DNA of 64,000 nucleotides from Thunnus maccoyii (lineage: Eukaryota > Chordata > Actinopteri > Scombriformes > Scombridae). Numbering within the stretch: the stretch's first letter is position 1; every line of letters begins with the position of its first letter. Under the pieces are notes generated by a model. That model did no database searches and had not been told where the DNA came from. It saw only the letters and a program-made list of their open reading frames with translations. Location: positions 12,505,111 through 12,569,110 of the forward strand of contig NC_056552.1 of the NCBI RefSeq assembly GCF_910596095.1. The letters are read 5' to 3'. This document shows, in pieces, positions 12,561 through 30,477 of the stretch. The position numbers were made by a program, and so were the translations under genes.

Positions 12561-15500
12561 CCGAGTGCTCCCTAAATTACGTAATAGATTCTCATGCCCT
12601 AAAAAGGGAAATATGTGTCTACTGTTTGTGAGGAGTAGATTCCAGCCGCTGTAAATTTACTGGTCAGACAAGCTCAGCTTTTGGCATTTCCAGCACAGAA
12701 ACTGGAGCTGTGACTGATGGTTGATCAGACTGTAGACCTCTCTCAAAACAAACAGGATATTCCTAAATAAATAGTAAATTGATCATCCCAAATATATCTA
12801 TAAAAGAAGATCATTAAATATCCTTTTATGGCTATTTTTGTTATCAACTCATTACAGAGTGCTGTCACAATCTATGATAACATATATCTCAAGATGCATT
12901 AAAATTATAAAAATTGCGGTGTCAAAATTGATCACAACTCTAAACTCCATATTTATAGAAAGTATTTTTCTAATAAGGAGGATGCGCCATGAGACATTCC
13001 AGCATTGTGAACGCCTTGTGGTGTCACTTTGCCAGTTTCAAACTAAGAGACTAAATTCCTCAGTCACTTATTATAGGTCACACCAGCCACACACATTTGT
13101 TTACAAACCAGGGACAGAGCTTTGTCAAGATTGGCCCGGGGCAGCATGGTACATTTTTTCAATTCCTTCTCCATCCCCAACCTCACATCCTGAAATAACA
13201 ATATTTGAGGATTGAAAACCAACTGTCAAGTAAACCAGCTAAGGAATTCCCACAGAATCCCAAGAGGGGCTGCGAGGCAGCGGTCCATTGCCTAAAAAGG
13301 AAGAGTCCAAAAAGAAAGAATCAAGGAAGTTACTCTGTTTGAACTCTTGAGTAAACACACAAGGGATTGACCTATTTTCATTTTATGTAAGAGGTTGTTA
13401 TATCAAATGTCAATGAAGGATAATCACAAAGAGCTCAGGAGTTCTATTTTCATTAGGATGAGTTATCTCTACTATGCACACCTCATTTCATTCACCCAAC
13501 TATTTCATTAACTAAATATGGCTACAAAGGCTAAACTAGAGAGCAAGATGTACTTATCACTTCAACCATGTACTGTTTTTACTTTTACACTACATATAAC
13601 ATAATAGAAAATTAGTCAACAGGCACAAGCAGCCAATATACATTATTTCACTCTGCATCTCCCAAAAGTAAAGAGTCCATCCTGAATATCAAAGATGGCT
13701 TCTTGTTTCCTCATCTCTCCAGCTATTAACAAGGCCATCCTGTGTGTCCGTGCTGGAATGTGAGCAGGGCTGATCAAGATGGGTGGTCTACACCTTCCCC
13801 TACTGTAGACCTGATAAGACGATCTGATGGGTTGCTGCTGCTACATGAAGGTGGGATAATGTCCTGACATTGCAGAGAAAGAAGTGTGTGTAATCATGAC
13901 CATAAATCGTGAATTTGTAGTGCACAAAACATATTGAGATACATCAGACGTCTCCTTTATAGGATTCTTTATGGGTGCTAAAAATGTCACAACCATTATA
14001 CCATCATCATACATGTTTGATGTAATTATTCTTTGATAATAGGTAATATTCCCAGAGTTTTTAATGTGGAGTTCTTCATCCTGGGCCTAGTTGTTGCTGC
14101 TTGGCTACTTTTCTTTATTCTATCAGTTTAAGAGTGAACAGTGGGTGCCATCCTCTGGTTGAAAGAAGTAAATGCAGTCAGTTAAGTGGAGTGAAAGCAC
14201 AGAAAACATTTTAAAGCTCCACTTTATGTGAACAAAACATTTCAGTAAATTAATTTGCGGTTTCAGGTTAGGGTCACTTTTCCGTGTGTGGGAAGTTGTG
14301 AGAAATTGCAGCTTGGAGGGTAAATCAGCATGCAATTACACAGAGGGCAGAAATTGCTGTTTACACTATTTTCTGTGAAATATTCAAGAGTTCAAGAGAG
14401 TTGCACTTGTGGCCAAACTCCAATCTGTGATGCTACAGCAGGTGTTTTGCCTTTCAGTAGGTCAAGGACACTTGTTGTGGCATCACTGATTGGAATACAG
14501 CCAGTATAACAGCATCTCTGAACAATCCGGCTCTTAGAGGTGTGCAATATACATGACTTTAAGGTACCAGTAAGACTTTTTTATTATCCTAGAGATGACC
14601 TGCTATGGCGAGATAACACTTTTTCTCACGACACAGTGCTTAAAACATAAAATCCAGCTGCTGTGTCTTTGATTTCATTAGACATTATAATTTCATTACA
14701 AGAAGACAATGCAACCCTGTCTCCTCCAAATGTGTGTATGTTTTATTAAGTTTAGTAAGTAATTTCCTTAATATATATGATTATGGAAAATATGATACGG
14801 AAATATGATTTCCAAGTCATAAAGTGTGACATTACTATACCAAAGAACAAGACTTTTACATCGGAGGCTGGGATATGAGTCCTATGAGCCATATTGAGAG
14901 GTTGTTGTCTTGGCTAAATACTGGAAAAGCCAACATTAAGTTGAAGCATGAAGGCTGTGGTGATGAGCTGTGCTTTGTGCACCCACCCAACTACATCTCT
15001 ATGTTTTTTTCACCATTGTATAATGTTGCATTACCTCCTGTTTCGGAACCAAATGCCAATCAGCCAATATGTTATCTGTTCATCATTATGTTTTTTCCAA
15101 AACATATTAGCAAATACAAATCTAACCTATCCCTATAAGTGAATTTGTACATTTTCAAAGCCAACAAATTAAATTATCTCTGAAAAGCTCTTTAAAAAAA
15201 GAGAAACAGTCAAAAGTATCTGACAGTGTTAGGAGTTTTGTGGACTTAGTGTCTCAGTGACATGGCCATGACAGCAGGACTTGGTGACTCAGTGAGTGTG
15301 TTCAAGGATATTTCCAGTTTACAACATGGATCTTGTTTTGTCGGTTTGGATTCTATCAGTTATGATGACACCAAAGTAATTGCTGAGATCTGGGGGATGT
15401 TGCGACACTGCTAAAATAAAATCCAACAGGGCAAGAAATTTGAAAGTGGTCCTGCATTAGATCAATAAAGATGTTAGTTGAAAATGTAGTGTTTGTTATG

Positions 15501-18500
15501 TGGAAGATGAAGATAAGGAGCATTACTATTATTATTTTATCTATTTATTTTTTATATTATTGTTACTATTTCCTTAACTGTGTTCAATTTATTCAGCACT
15601 GGAAAACATGAACTTACTTGAAAATAGTGAGTTTGAATGAAAATGTCCTTTCTTTTGGTTGCAAAACAAGTCTGCAAATGTGAACTTGATTAAATGCCAG
15701 ACATGGTGCAAGCTATTAAACTGTCTGGCAAGTTACATCCAGCTTTTTGTCAGATATTGTGAGCAAGAAAATATTAACAAGTATTTTTATCTACTCTCCA
15801 ATAAGAGCAGATGATGCTCTTATTGTGAGTGTTGATTTGTGATTTGTTGATTTAATTTTCCTGGGATCAGATCGCTGCTAACCATAGTAGCTGTCTGAGG
15901 CTAATGTGTTGCTAATACAACATTCTAAGGTGACGGTTAATTTGTTATTGGGATAAACTGTTATATATGTTTACTAGAATTACTGTGCTGTACCTCCGAT
16001 GGAGATTTAATGTTGATGTTTCACTGGTGCTACTTTGTATCTTCCTGGCATGAGGGACAATGTCACTAATTTGACATTTTCAGAGTTGCTTCCAGTAAAA
16101 ACCTTAAAGGCCAACTGCTGTTTTCAACCTTAATTGAAAGTGTGTTTAGCTTGTTGCATCTACATCTACACACAAAGTGAGGGCAGAAGAATGAGAGCAA
16201 GAGACTGGGTCTGGCCACATGTGTGGTCTTGAGCACTGAAGTGCACGTTTATGCAATGCCAGGTAGTAGGCAAGTGTTACCCACATCTGAAATATGGGCC
16301 TACCAACACACATAACCCACACCTAATACCATTTTGAAGTGATATTCAGAGCCAAGTGTACAGAGTGTAAGTCTACAGACAAGAAGAAGTTAACGTTTAT
16401 GACATGTTGGATTCAGCATGAATATTAATGTTAATATCCAAACACTAGGTTATGGCAGGACCTCAACAGTCATGTAATATTAACTGTTTTTCTTGATGAG
16501 AGTTAAGAATATCGCATGACACTGTCAAGATAAATATCCCATTTATCCAAGATTTTGAGAAATATGCCCAGTTTTTTATTTTTATTTTCATTGGACTGTG
16601 ATTATAATACTGTTTGGTTGATCCTATTCCTACTTCAGCAAATCAGCTTAGCTTGATTGGGCTATGGACAGTTGGCTATACTGTATGTATCTGCATCAGT
16701 GACCAAATGTCCTTATTAATCAAGAGTGTCCCAGTGAGCTCTGATAAATCTCCACACTCTTGTGATCTTAATGGGCACTTGGACCCTGTGGCAGCTACCA
16801 GAAATATGTCACACAAGTAGGTACTTGACTACTTGCAAAGTAGTGTGTAGCAAGTGTATTTAAAATGTGTATGTTAAAAGGCCACATGAGGGCACTAAGG
16901 CCTGCAAACAGAGAGGTCTGTGTGCAGTACTAAAGAGAGAAGCCTGACATACTGTATGTACCATTTTAGATGCTGGTACAATTTCTTTAAGCTTTGAAAT
17001 TTACAGTTGTTTTTTTTTAAAGTATGTGAGAATGTGTCTTATGTTAATAAATGTTTTGACTTGTGTTTGATTCTCTGAGATGATGGAGGGTCTCAGCAGG
17101 GGCATGCAGTGTAATGCCTGGTGTGGTTACTCAATCACCATATTTTTGTTTGTTTTATTAGGTTTTTAATCCTTCAACAGTTTTGTAGCGCAATTGTTAG
17201 TTTTGGTCTCTCTTATCTGACCCATGTGTTTGTAACAATAATATTGTCATATTTTATTTGTGATATATTTAGGCAAATTTGTATGTACAGTTTAATATTT
17301 CTGATAGTAGAAGATGAAAAAAGATTAAAGACCTTTTCCGTCACACTGAATATGTGGTCACCTCTCTGATTTAGTGTATTGTGTCATCAATTGGAGAGAC
17401 TCAGCAAGAAAGCCCTGCTCGAGGTGTCTGACTCACTACCATTGTCGTGTCCTGTGATAACAGCAGCATTAAAATTTGGAGAGGACTCAACAAAACTACT
17501 CTCTGATCTTACTGTTCTCATGAAATCTTAATATCACTGGATGACTCTGACATTTTCAGGCATACTATAGCCACGTGCATGTAGCTGACTTCAGTGTGAC
17601 GTGGTTTGTTTCATGGTTACATCTGTTGGTTGGATGTTAGGTGGGTAGTTATTTTCTGGGATGATGCGCATAGTTTTCTGGGTATAGTTGACAAATGAAC
17701 AGATTGCAATGTAAATAAAAAACATATGATCATGTTCAGTGCTTCATTGAGGCTATTTCTCACCTTTATGGAAACAAACATTAAGCTCCGAGGTGCTGTT
17801 GTTTTGACTCATTTGGATCAAATGAAAAAATTCTAGATGTCTTGGGCTTGAGTAAAGGGGTTACCCCCTGTGCACGACATATTGAAGCATGGCACCAATA
17901 GCCCCACCTTGTGGCCATTAATGAAACACCACCATACTGCTTATTTAGTGCCATACTGTAGGTCTTAAATGCAATATTCCATGGCAACCAAATTCAATAT
18001 AGTTGTACAGATGGGGATGCTGCACAAGTCTGTAGCATTTGATACAGTTTCACCTGTAGGTGGCGCTACAAGATTTAAAAATTTGCTGCTGGAGCAGCAG
18101 CTCTCTACAACTATAGAGAGTTGGCACATGTCTGCCTGGACAGTGGAGTATGATTTTTCACCCATCTTCATCCAGCAAATCAATAGGTCAATTCCTCTTT
18201 GCTTTGCTTGGTAGCAGAGGAAAAATACATTACATTTCCAATCGATTTGAATTGTGCTATATGCACTTCTGTCATGACATGATTTGGCACCATGCCATCT
18301 GTTCACAACACCAAACAAAATAAGCCATTTTATTAGTATATATTCTTTGAGACTCTTTCTGACTTATTAACCGATTATTATTTTTCGTAGAGTGAATTTT
18401 AATTCAATTAAATGCAAAAATTAAGTTTTGAAAATCAAAGTCTTGCTAACTAGCTTTATCTATACTGTTGCTAAAATACTGTCTAATTTCAGTGCCAAGT

Positions 18501-18518
18501 CAACATTTCTGAGAGTGT

Positions 18519-18935
18519 ACAGTGTCCATCCTCCCAAGGGATTGCTCACCCAGGAGGAACCCCAGGATGCAGCAGCTGGCTGTGGCTGGCCTTGGGCCTC
18601 CACTCTCTCTGGGGAATGCCAGGAAAGCAGCACTCGCTGTGTCTGGTCCTGTTTTTTTTCCACTGGTGGAACAGTGTCCATCCTCCTGGGTTACTGTTTC
18701 CCCAGGGGAAACCCAGAAGGCAGCAGTTTGCTGCAGCTGGTCTGGACTGCACCTGGTTGGCCCCCTTTACCCATTTTACTAATTTTTCCAGTAATACACC
18801 CCCTTCACCCATTTTCACCATTTTTCCGGTAACCTATTTTTCGGGAAATGACCCTCCCTCCCTTACCCTTTTTGCCCATTTTTCGGGTAATACCCCATTT
18901 TACCCATTTTTGAGGTAATACCCCCACCCCCCCTT
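18519..18935. repeat. compound GC-rich tandem array
   Basis: Two diverged copies of a unit of about 152 bp start ACAGTGTCCATCCTCC at 18,519 and 18,671. They are followed by about five copies of a unit of roughly 28-35 bp resembling TTACCCATTTTTCGGGTAAT (18,768-18,935). Several reading frames stay open through it because of the repeats; none is supported as a gene. Confidence 0.75.
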
Positions 18936-18967
18936 AAAAAAGACTAGGAGACTAGACTAAGAGACTA

Positions 18968-19305
18968 GGGCTGCAACTAATGTTATTGTCATTATCGATT
19001 CATCTGCCAATTATTTTCTCAATTAATCCTTTAGTCTATAAAATGTTAGATAATAGTGAAAAATGCCTGTTGTAATTTTCCATAGCCCACAATGATGACT
19101 TTAAATGTCTTGTTTTGTCCGGAAAAACCCAAAGATAATCACGTTAGAATTATATGAAAAAAAGAAAAGCAGCAAATCTTTGCATGTGAGAAGCTGGACC
19201 TAAGAAACATATTACATTTTTGCTTAAAAAATGACTAAAATGATATATCAGTTATCAAAACAGTTGCTCACTTGCTGTTTGATCATTGTTAATTGTTGCA
19301 CTAAT
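18968..19305 (+). mobile_element. GGGCTGCAACTAAT-type MITE copy
   Basis: Begins GGGCTGCAACTAATGTTATT and ends near ATTGTTGCACT, with the internal segments TTTAGTCTATAAAATGT and AGCAGCAAATCTTTGC. Inverted AT-rich termini with ATTAATC motifs are typical of this abundant teleost family. It is one of six relics of the family in the window. Confidence 0.75.
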
Positions 19306-20502
19306 TGAGACAGATACAAAACCTAGCAATCCATCTGATATGCATCAGCGACTAATACTGTTTCTCATGCATGTTGAACTCACAAAATTTCATGGTGCAG
19401 ACTTATCTTATTGTTGTGGTGAGTGTAGCAGCAGATAAACATTCCATCAGGAGCTCAGCAGCTTTTGTGTAACTATGATCGATATGATGTTATAGACCAT
19501 GAGACCCTTTGAATTTGTAAGAGTTTTTGCCATACTTTTTATATGTGGTATCTTTTTAATGAACATCTTGGGGTGTTTTTAGGCTTTTGTGGGCGATGTT
19601 GCAAATCAATAAGCAGAGCTTCTTCCAGGCAATATTGGTTTTTCATATGATTTTTGCATCAGTGTGAATGTGAAGAACACACTCCTGTCTGATTATTTTA
19701 TCCATAACAGTTTCTCAATAAGATTTTTCAGAAACTATATTATATCACAATATATCAATATCACAAGCTATGTCATGCAGCCAATGTTATATAAAAATAA
19801 TTATGTGTATGGACTGTATGGATTAACAGCATTAATGTTTCCATCCATGGGACCCCCAAAACAAAAGCAATAACCTAAGGCAAAATGTATGTAATGTAAT
19901 GTAAGAAATCTATAATAATACCAATGCAAATTTTGCACATAGGTGGATGACAGCAGCATAAGAGGATAAATTAACAACCGACAGATGCCATGACATGGTC
20001 ACAAGCAGATCAGCAGGAAAGCTAAAACAGCCAGCAGTCTTGGCAGCCACATAACTCATGTGGACAAAGCAGAGCCAAGACAAGGTCTCACAATATTCAC
20101 ATTAGCTCAAGCAGCAAAGACTGAAATTGGCTGGTGAGGTGAAGCAGTGGTCCCCAGCAACTCAGGGAGGGGGGGGAATAAGACCCTTTAGGAAATGTGT
20201 CTTGGTCCGAAGCTCTAGGCATCAGGAGAGGAAAACTGAATTTATTTTCAGCAGGTAGCAAGGTACATCCAATAATCCCGACACAAAGTCACCCTACAGG
20301 AACATGATTTAACTATTGTGTTGGCAGGCTAGCTTACTTATGAAATGTTACGAGGTCAGCAGCGGTAGCATGTAGTGAGGAAAGTAACAAGTGTTATAGC
20401 AGTTGGCTGCAGCAGCAGTGAAGAAGTTGGCAGGGCACTGAACATTATTGCTGAAGGTGCATTTGGTATAGCTATGTTATGGAGCCCAGAGTGTGTATTT
20501 TA

Positions 20503-20638
20503 GGAGCAATGGGCCTTTGGAGCAGTGGGCGTTTGTTTTCGGGATAACAGGCTGTCGGACTAATGGGCTTTCGGAGCAATGGGACACTTTTCGAGCTATT
20601 GGGGTTTCGGAATAATGGGCCTTCAGACCAGTGGGCAA
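20503..20638. repeat. minisatellite with a unit of about 16 bp
   Basis: Eight diverged units of the form GGANNAATGGGCNTTTC, such as GGACTAATGGGCTTTC and GGAATAATGGGCCTTC, run head to tail with unit lengths of 16-22 bp. Confidence 0.85.
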
Positions 20639-20785
20639 ACCTCCACTATCATGGCTTATTCTGACACTTAACTCTCCTGTTCATATCAGCCCTACAGGAT
20701 GTTTTAGTGTCTTTAAGCTAATTGTTCTGGCTTTATAGCCCGCAAAAAGCTACCTGCCAAGCACCAAATGGCAGGTAGCAGGTAA

Positions 20786-21172
20786 AGGGACAGATATTTC
20801 CCTTGGGATTTAGTGAAGACCAAAAACAGAACCAAAAGCACACTGAATATTGGACAGATAGACACAAACATGACTCCAAATGAATGCTAATGTTGCTCTG
20901 TGAGTGCTGAATATGTAAATAGGCAAGTGTTTGCTAACAGGTTCATGTGTCAAGTCTACAGAGTGGTAATATATCAATGTTGTGTTTACATCCTGTGTTC
21001 TGTTGCCTCCAGGTGGTCCAAAAAAAAAAGGACTCAATTAATGCTGCTCGAAAAGGAAGAGAGTAAGTATAATTATATATGTCTGTGTTTTTGTTGCTAT
21101 GACAAGTCAAAATGCTGTTTGCTATCAGTTGTCACAAAACAGTACTTGACTGACAAATTCTGAACTGCCCCT
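20786..21172. mobile_element. probable TTAA-type MITE, AGGGACAG-type termini
   Basis: The left end reads GTAA then AGGGACAG at 20,786, and the right end CTGCCCCT then TTAA at 21,173-21,176. These form short imperfect inverted termini with one decayed target site. The repeat arms are short, so this is tentative. Confidence 0.4.
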
Positions 21173-21259
21173 TTAAAAGTTTGGTGATTTTATGAAGGTC
21201 ACAGCTTGACTGACCACAGATGCCTGGAATCAATCCAGTATACAAAAGCTCCCGCTATA

Positions 21260-21294
21260 CGCACACACATACACACACACACACACACACACAA
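21260..21294. repeat. CA microsatellite
   Basis: CA dinucleotides with one TA interruption, about 840 bp upstream of the c1ql1 start codon. Confidence 0.95.
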
Positions 21295-21734
21295 GATAAG
21301 GAAAAAAATATACACTTTCTGACCTTGATAAAATGCAGTGGAGCGAGTTTCACATTAAGCTAAGAAAATGGTATCTGGCTAAATCTATATTGAAACCTGG
21401 CCGCTGACTATTAGATGTCTCCAATACAGCCCCCTGCTCCTCAAAATAAAATATATTTTAATATATAGTATAAGTCTAGTATAAATCAATGCCGACTGTT
21501 TAATATTAATTGAAAAAAATATATACCTGGTACAAAGTGCAGCTTTCCTAAACATTTGCCCTGATAAAGATCTACGCAAACTTCGCTCAAAACATTTTCT
21601 CCATCTTTATCTTCATTATCTGATGAAGAGGAGTTAATTATAATCTTATTCCCTACTCTCTAAACACAGTCATTTTCTCTGTCTTCCCTGGCTCTTCACA
21701 TCTGCCAGCAGGAAAGTGCCCTCCTCAGCCCTGA

Positions 21735-26020
<4,286 letters not shown>

Positions 26021-27008
26021 AGACTGGACAGGACGTGGGCTCAACGGTGAAAGGTCACAGCCAGAAGACATTCACTTCCTGACTTTCACTAGTGAGGTTA
26101 ATGTTGCTCATAGCCACTGATCCACAGTCAGATGGTTTTGACACACCACCGTTGTTTAAGGTCGGCATGAATACAGTGATTAAGGCTGTGGATCTGTGGT
26201 TATGGTAACTATCGGTAACCTCCTCATCCATACGTTCCATTGTATTCAGGGTGCCTATGCCGCTATTCTGACGGACACGAGCCACGTAACAATGACACTC
26301 ACTGCCGTGTGTCATGCCGAGGTGCAGTGACAATTCTGACAGTGCAGATGCCTCACCATCATTTTTGAGCTGTCATTTCAAATTCAAGTCTGGAAATCCA
26401 ACAGTTGTGGCGACTGCAGTGTTTGTTAACGTGCTGTTTAGATTTATGTTCAGATTATGTTTTCTCATCCTATATGATAAGATGTTGTCTTTCCATGACT
26501 GAGGAGATATATTTTGTCACAAGAAATTTGTCAAATATTTGACGCCAGAAATTAGATTATGACTGAACGGCAGATATTCTCCCAAAATGTATTGTGTCTC
26601 AGTGTGATCATTTGGGAAATCTTGTCATATTATTCCATTATACTGTATTTGGCATATTGTTAGTGTATAAACTGTAAATTTGATATTGAATCTTGTCTGA
26701 ACACAGTCAAAGTAGTGTCAGCACTGCACATACATCCTATTGTGTGTCTATTAAAAAATATATCTGTGAGATAGTTGTACAATTATATCATGTAATGGTT
26801 AGTGTGCTCATTTGTAAACATTTATTTATTTTATTCATGCATGCAACACCTGTTAAAATCAACAAGCCCTCCAAATGTATGTTTCCAAAAATGAGAGCTG
26901 ATAAAGAAAAATATAGTGATTTTAAACAAAAATTGTTATTGTGGGCTTAAGGAACATCTATCTATTGCTGTTGCTTTAACTTTTGTTTGTGAATGTCCAT
27001 GACTTTTC

Positions 27009-27014
27009 ATTAAA
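27009..27014 (+). terminator. c1ql1: candidate c1ql1 polyadenylation signal
   Basis: An ATTAAA hexamer about 990 bp after the stop codon. Another ATTAAA lies near 26,748. No canonical AATAAA was seen in the first kilobase downstream of the stop, so the true 3' end is uncertain. Confidence 0.3.
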
Positions 27015-29146
27015 AAACAGTTTTTTGCATTTCCTCACACATTATCTCGTTAATGTCACCACCTCATCTACTCTGTGATCAGTTGTTTTGATCTCTCATT
27101 TTCCAGTGGAACCAGCCTTTAGTCCTGCAAATGTTACACTCTCATGAGAGCCACGCCAGCACAGCAAGAGGCAATCAACGCAGAGATGATCACTGGGGGA
27201 AAGGAAGAGAAATCACAGCTGTGTTAAATGCCAAATGAAGCAGGGGATGATTGTATTTCACAATCAAAGGAAAGATGTGTGTTTTCAACTAATGAGTGTG
27301 GAGACGTTGAGATATGGCAGGAGAAAGTCAGGAGACGGGTGTTAGAACATATCATGACAAAGCTTAGATCAGTGTAAGAACGTAATCCAGGGCAAATTAG
27401 GCTCCGCTGTGACTGCGACACAAGTGTCAGAGACAAGAAAATAGCTTTCGGGCCTGAACTGTAAAAACCAATATATTTCTCTGTTTTCTTAAGAGCTTAC
27501 TTTGATATTATGAAATTCTTTGGACATAATTTGCCTTTGACATGGGCCACTGAGGCTCCATGACGCTTGAAACACCAAGTTAAGAGTTCAAGAACAAAAG
27601 TTTTGAGGGTGTCAAGAAATGTAACTGTGGAAACCAAGTCAAAAATTTCACATTTACTCATTTATTGAAGCTAATAAAATCGAATGTCAGCACAGTGTTA
27701 CCTCCCACCAAAATGCCATTTGAAGTTCAATTAAATTCAGCATTTTGTTGTGAGCTGTAAATTAGTATAACAGTTGATTAAAATGAGGGAAAGAGACTAA
27801 GAATGCCACACTGTGCAGTGTCAGAGCATCCGGTTTGTTTAACTGCTCAATGTGGTAAGGGCCAGGAAGCCTTCTGGTCTAAACTTAAGCTTGTCTTAAG
27901 ACAGCAGAAATCCTCCAGACACAATTAAGACCGAGGGTCCATGCCTAAGCAGAGGTCACCCAAGCCATGGGGCAGCTGAGCACTAGCACAGACTGTTTTC
28001 TCCTTGCAGGGTGTATGAGCACATCGTCAAATTAGAGACTTCATGTCACAATGTCAAAGACAAACGCCCCCGGTCGGCGAGAAACTGCTTTCATTGTGGA
28101 AACCATTGGAACTGAACGTTGCCTGAGAGTCTGCAACATCTGTACTTTCCCTGAATTTCCCGGGGAGAAACTAAAACGTACCAAAACCACTCTTATGTAA
28201 ACACGAGACCACAAAGATTAAGTCACAAGTCCATCGGCCTTAACCGTGTCAATATCTATGAGTGAAAAGAGTGACATGAAAATGCACCTAAATCCATTGG
28301 TAGGCTGTTTATTTGTGCTTGTTGTTCCTGCCCTATTTCCCAGAACATAATGTACTTTACTTTTGCTATCATGGTAGCACTCATTATTGTGTCATAGTGC
28401 ATAGATAAAAATGAATCTCTGTTTTCAAGCTACTTATCCAGGTCAGAGTCGCATTGGCAATAGGGGTAAGCCAAAAACCGTCTGTGGAAACCTTTGTCTA
28501 AAATGTAGAGAAATTCTCTTGGCAGGCACCGTCTTTGCCTCATCCGGTGAAACTGGGTGATCCTCACTCTATATTGTGCCTGTATAAGCGAAAGAAATCC
28601 CTCCTCAGGGGCGTTTGGTTTTGATGGTAACTTTGGCTGAACAACCTGCCCAGCAGGACACTCCAGGGCTGTTTATTTATGATGAAACAGCATCTGGACT
28701 GTACACAACACTTGAACCTTTGACTCACATTTCATCTCACATCTCACATGTCCCTCCCGACTTAAAGCAGGTCCAGGGTTTGAACATAACTGTTCTAAGC
28801 TGCTTTTTGTTGACGTAAGCTGCATCTCTTGGACTTGGCTTTGGGGATATTCTCAGATTTTCTACTGTACCCCTTTTCATCATGTATAAGTAGAGGGATT
28901 TGAAAGATTATGTCTCTGCGGCAGACTTGTTTTAATTTGGTAATCTTCAGTATATGCAAACGTAACCGAAGGAAATTTTGATTCATTCACTCCCGCCCAC
29001 TCACTATCAGTAAACTGAGATGGCTTTAGTTTGACATTTGCAGGGGCCAATTGGTGAGGCGTGAGGCTTATCAGGCTACTGCAGAGTGCTCATGTATGCG
29101 TTTGGGTCCATGTGTATGAGTGTCTGGGTCACTGTACGGGTCAATG

Positions 29147-29178
29147 TGCATGTGTGTGTGTGTGTGTGTATGTGTGTC
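29147..29178. repeat. TG microsatellite
   Basis: TG dinucleotides with one TA interruption. Confidence 0.95.
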
Positions 29179-29799
29179 CCTGCATGTGTCTTTAGTCTCT
29201 ATGAGACAGGAGAATGGTAGGGTTGGGAAAAGAAGCTACCTCCTCTGAAATGTCTGAAGTGACATTAATGATAGTGTTGGTGTTGTTAACTTGAGCATCC
29301 CCTCTTAACTCACCAGGGGGGATCTAAATTAGAAGTAGATGCTTTAACTGTTGAGCTAAATTGCCTTTCATTCTCACATACACTTCCTCCCACCAAAGGT
29401 ACAGCCACTTGCCCACACTTGTGTGAGTGTGCACCCGAGAAGATGTTTTCTCACATTTTGACACAAAGACTATAAAAATCACTACTTGGTTGCACAAATT
29501 GTCAAAGACACATACAGACGGGCGACAAATTAAAGGAAAAACTGGTACAGGTCTGAATGCTTAACCCCTACAGGGAGGGGATCTGGTGGCTCTGTTATGC
29601 TGTGGGGGACATTTTGCTGGCATGGTTTAGGTCCACTTGTCCCCTTAGAGGGAAGGGTCTTGGCAAATCAATACAAAGTTGTTTGATTGATCACCTTTAA
29701 TCTATGATGAAACATTTCTATCACCATTGTGTTTGCATGATAACATTTCGTGATTAGAACTAAGCATAAAGTACAGCTGAAGCTGACTGAAATATTATA

Positions 29800-30125
29800 G
29801 TAATGCAGGTATTTGGTCAGCAACAAAAGTATTGGAAAAGTAAGATGAATCACCAAATTATTACAATTCATCCCCTGGGCAACATGGATATCTGTACCAA
29901 GTTTCATGGCAACCCATCCAAAAAGTTGTCAAGACATTTCACTAAAAGCCAAAAATGTCAACCTGCTAGTAGAGCTGGAAATAAACTCAGGGGGGTCATC
30001 AAAGCCAGTAGGCTTCATTATGAAGGGACCATCAATGTCTGTACAGAATTTCCAGGCAATCCATCCAAAGTGGTGGACCGACCGACAGACCAACACTGCC
30101 ATCCATAGAGCCATGCTGCTAGCTC
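29800..30125 (+). repeat. teleost dispersed repeat
   Basis: Contains two related halves: CCAAGTTTCATGGCAACCCA near 29,897 and AATTTCCAGGCAATCCATCC near 30,047. It ends with GTGGACCGACCGACAGACCA and ATAGAGCCATGCTGCTAGC, phrases I recall from an abundant fish repeat. Open frames across it are not genes. Confidence 0.55.
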
Positions 30126-30477
30126 TGCAAAAAAAACAGTGTCTCTGCAACACTGGCTGGCTGTCAATAACTACTGACACTGGGCAGGATCTTGCCAGCT
30201 GCTCTGCCATCCTTTTCAACCCTGTTATCTCAAGGGTCACCACAAGCCTGTGTATATCACCTTGGAGACTAAAAATAAACAGTAAGTGTTATGTGTACAC
30301 TAGCTGAACTAATCCTTCAGGCTATAATCTGAAGTACAGCATACTTCTAGTACCTCTGTGAAATGTAAACTGACTATAATATAATGAAGAGTTTCAAAGA
30401 TGTCAAAGTCATTATTTTTGTACGGTTGCATGTTTATACATCACTGTTAAGGTAGCTTAACAGATGCAATGTTCCTT

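Larger units (their letters stand above)
12561..21700. other. intergenic region without a supported gene
   Basis: About 9 kb between the vinculin promoter and c1ql1. Short open frames occur (for example 12,838-13,215 and 14,875-15,138) but none resembles a known protein or has flanking splice signals that extend it. Identifiable content is the GC-rich duplicated array at 18,519-18,935, a MITE copy at 18,968-19,305, a 16-bp minisatellite at 20,503-20,638, a probable TTAA-type element at 20,786-21,172 and a CA repeat at 21,260-21,294. Promoter elements of c1ql1 probably lie at the right end, where a strongly pyrimidine-rich tract covers about 21,755-21,880. Confidence 0.6.

Noticed and set aside
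18428..18918. Five overlapping open frames
   Set aside because: They are open because the underlying DNA is a tandem array; no frame is favoured.
29803..30307. Overlapping frames on both strands
   Set aside because: They fall in a dispersed repeat with recognisable repeat phrases, so coding is unlikely.
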